Assembly (NCBI GenBank): GCA_036346275.1
Contig: CM070715.1
Span: 72,899,667 to 72,963,666, forward strand
Length of the DNA stretch: 64,000 nt
Direction: 5' to 3'
DNA from: Otatea glauca
Taxonomy: Eukaryota > Streptophyta > Magnoliopsida > Poales > Poaceae
This document shows, in pieces, positions 58,880 through 64,000 of this stretch (position 1 is its first letter; every line of letters starts with the position of its first letter). Below the pieces are notes generated by a model. The model did not search any database. It saw nothing but the letters and a program-made list of their open reading frames with translations, and had not been told where the DNA came from. Made by a program: the position numbers and the translations under genes.

Positions 58880-59900
58880 GACCGACCAAGGAAAGCAAAT
58901 GCTGAACGACATAAATGAGTCTGCGGTCACCACGCAGCACCCGATCTCTTGTGGGAAAGGCCTTTCGACAAGGTTTTTATCGCCAACCGCGTGTCGACGC
59001 CGAGCATATCAGACGCACTGCGAAGGATGCGAGTTCTTTGCTCGCAGACGATTCGCCCCCAAGCTTTACAGACGATCCCCATCACGTGGCCTTTGCCGTC
59101 TGGGACTCGATTTGGTCGGCCTTTCAGAAAGCGCCGGGCTTCACCCACCTACTCGTCGCGTAGACAAGTTCACCAAGTGGATAGAGGCCTGCCGGTCGTG
59201 AGCGCCACGTCGGTACAAGCGCCATCTTCTTCCGCGACATCGCTTTTAGGTTTGGAGTCCCAAACTCCATCATCACCGGCTAACGAACACAGTTCACGGG
59301 AAGGAATTTCTCGAGTTCGCGGACGACTTCAACATCCGTGTCGATTGGGCAGCGAGAGCCCATCCGCGACTAACGGCGTGTCGAGCGCACTAACGGCATG
59401 ATCCTTCAAGGACTCAAGCCGCGGATCTTCGATCGGCTCAAGCATTTCGCAGGCGCTGGTAGCCGAGCCGCCTCCGTGCTCGAGTCTGCGGACCACGCCG
59501 AGCCGGGCGACCGGGTTCACACCTTCTTTATGGTGTTTGGCCAAGCCGTTTTGCCCATCGACCGGAATACGGCTCCCGAGATTGCAAGCCTTCGATGAGG
59601 CTCGGGGCTCGCCGCAACAAGACGCCATCGACCACCGACGAGGCGCGCGACGTGGCCGCCCCGCGGTCGACTGGATATCAACAAGCCTGCGCGCTACCAC
59701 GTACCGCCAAGTTCGAGGATCGATCCTTCACCGGGCGACTTGGTTCTGCGTCGGGTCCGCATAACCAAAGATAAGCACAAGCCGACGCCCCACAGGAGGG
59801 TCCTTTCACCGTCGTGGAAGTTCTCCGACCGCACCTTCCGACTCAAGGACGCCGATGGTCGATCCTCCCTAATGCTCGGAACATTGAAAAGTTAAGGCGA
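58880..59900 (+). pseudogene. Integrase of the TAT element, frameshifted
   Basis: The zinc-binding region (AYQTHCEGCEFFARR) is at about 59010. The catalytic core start (LDLVG, then TRRVDKFTKWIEA) is at about 59110-59195. Later pieces include DDFNIRVDWA (59320), NGMILQGLKPRIFDRLKHFA (59394) and a C-terminal tail ending in NIEKLRRFYP at about 59910. At least four frameshifts separate these blocks. Confidence 0.8.
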
Positions 59901-59919
59901 TTCTATCCCTAAACTCTTT

Positions 59920-60600
59920 TCCTCTTCCTAGCATGCTCTTTACCTTCTTCCTTCCGAGCACACTGTCGCCGCAGCGACGACTGGGCTGCCTTCAGCGCGC
60001 CCGCTCAGTCGCTGCTCGGTCGGCACTTGCGCTGGTTGATGACCCAACCGACCACAAGGTCCTTCCCGAGCAGTAACTCCTTTGACCCAAGTGCTCGACC
60101 TCGCCCCGGCGGCTATGGTTGCTAACACTTGCGGAAGAAGGAAGTACCCGAGTGGAGTGACCTTTGGTCGGCAGGAACACTCCTCCCCGCACGAACTCGC
60201 TATCCCACGCGCTTATGAGGGCACGTGACCCGACCGGTCATGAGGTCCATCCCGAGCGGTAACCTCTCAACCCAAGTGTTACGGCCTACGCCCAATGGCT
60301 ATGGTTGCTAAGTAGCACTTTGCGGAAGAAGGAAGTGCCCGAGTGGAAAGATCCTGGCCGGTCTAGAACACTCCTATCCTCACAAGTGCGCCTAACACGT
60401 GATAGCCAAGTCTCCAATCCACCTCGCTCCTCCCAAAACAACCCGACCCACGCATAAGTGGCCCTCGCGGTCCTTAGGGCTATGGTCGGCCAAACGCTCA
60501 TCCTAAATACGAAAAAGGACGAGGGACGATTCTGGGACTTGATAATTTCAAGATTGTTTAAATAACGGTCTTTACAATCTAAGAAGGATAAAGCTAACTT
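59920..60600. other. Spacer between pol and the antisense ORF region
   Basis: Two related stretches (about 60020-60190 and 60220-60400) share TGCGGAAGAAGGAAGTNCCC, CCGACCGGTCATGAGGTCC and GGCTATGGTTGCTAA words. This points to an imperfect tandem duplication of roughly 190 bp. No coding function was recognised. Confidence 0.55.
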
Positions 60601-60603
60601 TTT

Positions 60604-63600
60604 CTACTCTTCTTGGCGGGCGACCGGTGGCGAGGCGGAGAGTTGGCTGCCTCTGGCTTCCTGGAGGGCGGCCTGCGGCGGGATGCGGCTGGCGATCTCC
60701 CGGGCGTGCGGCTCAACCAAGAGCTCGAACCGATCGATCTCCTCGTCGATCCGGTTCCCAGCTACGCCGCTCCCCACCACCGCGAGGTCGATGCCGTCGT
60801 AGTACGAGATGGTGTTGACCAGCGCCGATGAAGCTCCAAGCGCAGCGCCGGTGACCACCGCCTCTTCTACGGTCCGCACTCGGCCGCGCGGGGCACTCGG
60901 CCCGCCCGGCCCAAGGATGTGGTCGCAGACCTCCCGACCGCCTTGCGGAGGGCCTCGGCTCGGCGCTCATCTCGCCCGACCGCCTCAAGAACCTTCAACG
61001 CCGCCGGGCCTCGCCCCGCCACGATCGCCACGCTGCGGCGCGAAGCCGTTCTCTGCGCCTCCACGGCGACGCCGATTCTTCGCGCTCAGATTGCGGAGAT
61101 TTTGGATAAGTTCGCCTGCGGGTCGCACCCCAAACTTAATTGAAGAATTGAGACACTTACCGCCATGAGTTGGTCGATTGCGGCTTCCGACTTCGCCAGA
61201 TGAAGTCTTCACCGCCGGCTCTTCCGACGGCGATCGCGCCGGAGCGAACTCGGCGGCGCCCTCGAGCCTTGTTCCGCTCGGTCCGCAGACGTGTTACTGC
61301 GTCTGCGCGATCCTCCGCGGCAACAATGCGGCATCCTTGGCCTCGGTGACCTCCATCGGGAGGACTCGATTCGCCACTTTCGCCTCAAAGCCTTGGCTCC
61401 TAGGCGCCATCATGAAGGGCCTTGTGGCCTCTTCAAATCCTTGGCGGATCACCACCGCTCCGACCGCCTAATGCGCAGGCCTCTGGGCTAGGCGCACTCA
61501 AGGCGCACTCGATCGCACTCCTCCGCCGCGGCCGCCACGATCGTCTGAGCGCCGCAGAGCTCGACCGACGCGACGGCGATCCCGCAAGTCGCAAAATGTG
61601 GACACTCCGTTAGTCGCGCGGAAGAACTAACAAAAATGTGCAACGAATCAGAACTTTTTCGGCTGACCTACCTGGGCGACTGGCTGGACTCCCCCGACCA
61701 TCATATCTAGCGCCCTGGTGGAAGACTTCAGAGCAAGGGCTAGACCTTCACGGACCGCCCTATCTCGCTTCGTCGGTAGCGCCTTGCCGGAAGGGTGGCC
61801 CACTCGCTCTCCTCCGCCTCACCCATGATGCCCGACCGGAAATTACACCCGGCGGCGCCTCCGCCGCTTCGCCCGTTCGGGCGGGACGCCACCCGCCCAA
61901 AGCACCATGGGCAAGGGTGACGAGGTCAACCTTCGTAAATCCCCGGCGACTGCGCTGAGGGCATCGGTCGGCACCTCCCCGACGGGACGGGTCGGGCACC
62001 TCCGCCGCCGGCCCGCCACGATCGGGCGCGATCACCGGCAACGCCGTTGTCTCATCCTCCAAACGACGATCACGCCGCCCGGAGGGTCTCGCCGAGGCGG
62101 CGGAAGTTCTTCTTCGCACGACCGGGTGGGGCTCGTCCCCTCGGCGATCGCGCCGACGCCGACGCCGCGACCTTCGCCGACCCAACCGGTCACCAAATCA
62201 CCGGCGCCGTTATTTGCGGGCCGATGTGGCACGCCCCACGATCACCCCAAGATAGGCGCTGACGTTGCAAAGATTCAAGAGTCGCTCGGCGGCTTTGCCA
62301 AAAGAAAATGCTCCAAAATAAAATAATAATACACTTACAAGGCCGAAGCGGGTGCGGCACGCGCGCCTCTTTGCCGCCCCCGCCAAGGGGCAGTCGGCCG
62401 TCGCTTCCTCGGCCACCTCCAACCGAGACGCGACGACCGCAAGCGCAAGATCACCCCACCGAGGATCCGTGGCCACGGGCCCGTGATGCCGCCTCGGCCG
62501 AGTCCACGCCGGGCGCCGCCATCGGCAGTCGGGAAAAAACCCACCATAGGGGTGGCCGAGGCACTCCCCGTTGTCGCTGGAGGTCGCCCCACGGCGGTGG
62601 TCTCGACACATCTCGCGCAAGCGCCGCGCTGCGTTCCTTACTTTTCTTCCTCCTCCTTTCCTCCTTCCGCTTCTTGCGGGAGGAGTCAGCCTCTGCCGTC
62701 CTCGCCCGGGCGGCCGCCCGCGCTTCCTTATCCCCCGGGAGCGGCGCCTGGGAAGACATCCCCATGAGCCCCTGAGAGGATGCAGGAATGTCGGTCAAGT
62801 GCGAAGGACAGAGAAAAGAGAAGCAGAAAGGAATTTCACCGGCTTACCAGATTCGGCGAAAAAGCCGCCGAGAATGGCTCGGTGGCCATCCGCGCCACAG
62901 CATGGCCGCCGCCAGAACGGCCGCCACCCGAGCCTCCACCTCGACGCTGCCAGGCTCGGGTTCGCCATCCTCGCCCGGCCGGACGGCCCCAAGATACGGA
63001 ACAGGTGCGGCAGGCACAAGTGGTTGCACGCAGATCCCCATGAAGGCGCGCACAACCACGCCCCGGTGAGCCCTCTCCTTTGAGCCCCGACCGCTCCACG
63101 ATCGGGGCGGCTTGTTCTTCTCCCTCTTTCGGCGCCCAGCCCACGCGCCTCCGCCATGGGAAGCTCTCCGGTGAAACGAGGGGCGCTGTCGCCGACGTTT
63201 CGAACGTAGAGCCATTCGGAATGCCAGCCCTTGTTAGACGAGGGCGCTTTACCTCCGTGTACTCCGTGTTCGATCGGGCGGCCGAGGCCAGCCACCTGAG
63301 GCGCGCGCGGCGTCCGACGCACTGTCCTTCCGAGCCTTGCTCGAAGAAGTGCTCCACAACGCCCAGTGCGGCTCGATCCCCAAGAAGGCCGTGACAGCGT
63401 GATGAAGATGGCGATGTGGAGGACCCCATTAGGTTGAGATGGTGCACCTCCACCTTGTAATGAAACAACAGCCCCGGACGAACGGGTGCGTGGCAGCCAA
63501 AGCCGCGCCGAAGAACGAGCGGGCACCACGATCTCGTCGCCCGCGGCGCGGGGTGGTAGCCCGGTCGGCACCTCCGGCCGGAAGGTCTCGGCATGAGGAA

Positions 63601-63750
63601 GCCCTTCTTCACCAAGCCGAAGCGCACGGCTGTCTTGGCGCGAGCACTCCGCCACGACATCTTCACTGTGGGAGACGATCGAAGGTGAGAAAGAAAGGTC
63701 GGGTTTTCTTTCCTTAGCTCTCTGGTGCTCTTCTTGTTTGCAGGCGCAGA
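60604..63750 (-). pseudogene. Antisense ORF region of the TAT element (putative gypsy-type transposon domain)
   Basis: On the minus strand, EVHHLNLMG then VLHIAIFITL (about 63460-63400) and SSNKGWHSEWLYVRN (about 63230-63190) match the domain known as putative gypsy type transposon (PF04195), in shifted frames. The far end of the region (60879-60604) reads TVEEAVVTGAALGASSALV and NTISYYDGIDLAVVG in one frame, the usual C-terminus of such proteins. The middle is Arg/Ala-rich and scrambled. Antisense ORFs between pol and the 3' LTR are known for TAT elements; their role is unknown. Long minus-strand ORFs over 62795-63873 cross frames of the true protein and are not the intact product. Confidence 0.7.
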
Positions 63751-64000
63751 CAGAAGGGCAAGAAAACGTGACCACTCGAAAGCACCCAACGGCGATGATA
63801 GAGGATTTAACGAACGCCGCCAAGCAGCGCCATTGCAAGTAAGCGTCGCGACCACCCTCGCTCGTCGCGCCACCGTAACTCCCGGCCTAATACCACTCCG
63901 CTTTTAATCTCGTCTTGTCGTGCATAAAGGGCCATAAAGACGCCGCCCGAACAACGTGTCCCGTAACCTCTCGGTCTCGCTTTAGGCCGGAACAGTTGTT

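Larger units (their letters stand above)
53281..64000 (+). mobile_element. TAT-clade Ty3/gypsy retrotransposon, decayed, running off the window
   Basis: The order is 5' LTR, primer-binding region, gag, protease, RT, RNase H, a second RNase H, integrase, then a large downstream part with an antisense coding region. The second RNase H and the antisense ORF are marks of the plant TAT clade (RIRE2, Grande and similar). The element is at least 10.7 kb and its 3' LTR is not in the window. All genes are broken by short frameshifts although amino-acid motifs remain clear. The left boundary (about 53281) is set by the change in composition only. Confidence 0.85.

Noticed and set aside
62795..63873. 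Two overlapping minus-strand ORFs of about 345 codons
   Set aside because: Recognisable antisense-protein motifs jump between these frames, so neither is the genuine uninterrupted product.

Overview
The window is nuclear DNA from a grass (Poaceae). Three things point there: a GC-rich, intron-containing xylanase gene, a plant-specific EPFL secreted-peptide gene, and dense nested grass-type transposons (Stowaway and hAT MITEs, CACTA, SIRE-like Copia, TAT and other Ty3/gypsy elements). The genus cannot be told from the sequence; panicoid affinity is only a guess. No bacterial, organellar or free viral features were seen.

Two host genes are well supported. An EPFL2-like cysteine-rich signalling peptide gene lies on the minus strand (4714-5209, two exons). 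An endo-1,4-beta-xylanase gene lies on the plus strand (31760-35486, three exons, 738 residues) and encodes two CBM22 modules and a GH10 catalytic domain with both catalytic glutamates. About 26 kb of nested transposons separates them.

Layout: 1-1353 decayed Copia LTR pieces; 1354-4713 intergenic with two MITEs; 4714-5209 EPFL gene; about 5998-28770 a transposon tower. The host of the tower is an old LTR ('E'). It holds a CACTA element (6071-10185, target duplication AAA) that carries a broken fragment of a nucleotide-sugar transporter gene, a SIRE-like solo LTR (10618-12184, CATGT), and a large LTR element 'A' (14537-28012, GGATG). 'A' is itself interrupted by solo LTR 'C' (20996-26533, GTGAG). 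Then come a Copia 3' LTR remnant that splits a Stowaway MITE (29202-30960), the xylanase gene with TATA box and poly(A) signal, a small inverted-repeat element (about 36150-36500), and a second tower (37070-52700). The second tower is made of a gypsy element 'G' invaded by LTRs F, D (40606-46070, ACACC) and I, with H (47155-50153, ACCTA) inside I. From about 53281 to the window end lies a GC-rich, frameshifted TAT-clade gypsy element with gag, protease, RT, RNase H, a second RNase H, integrase and a downstream antisense ORF region.

A recurring theme is one superfamily of very long LTRs (about 3-5.7 kb). Its copies A, C, D, E, F and H share a TATA box in a GCCGGCTATA-like context, and the full-length copies share a CTCTGCAGAG palindrome block. 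Element ends were set by matching target-site duplications read by eye. Where no duplication is quoted, the ends are approximate.
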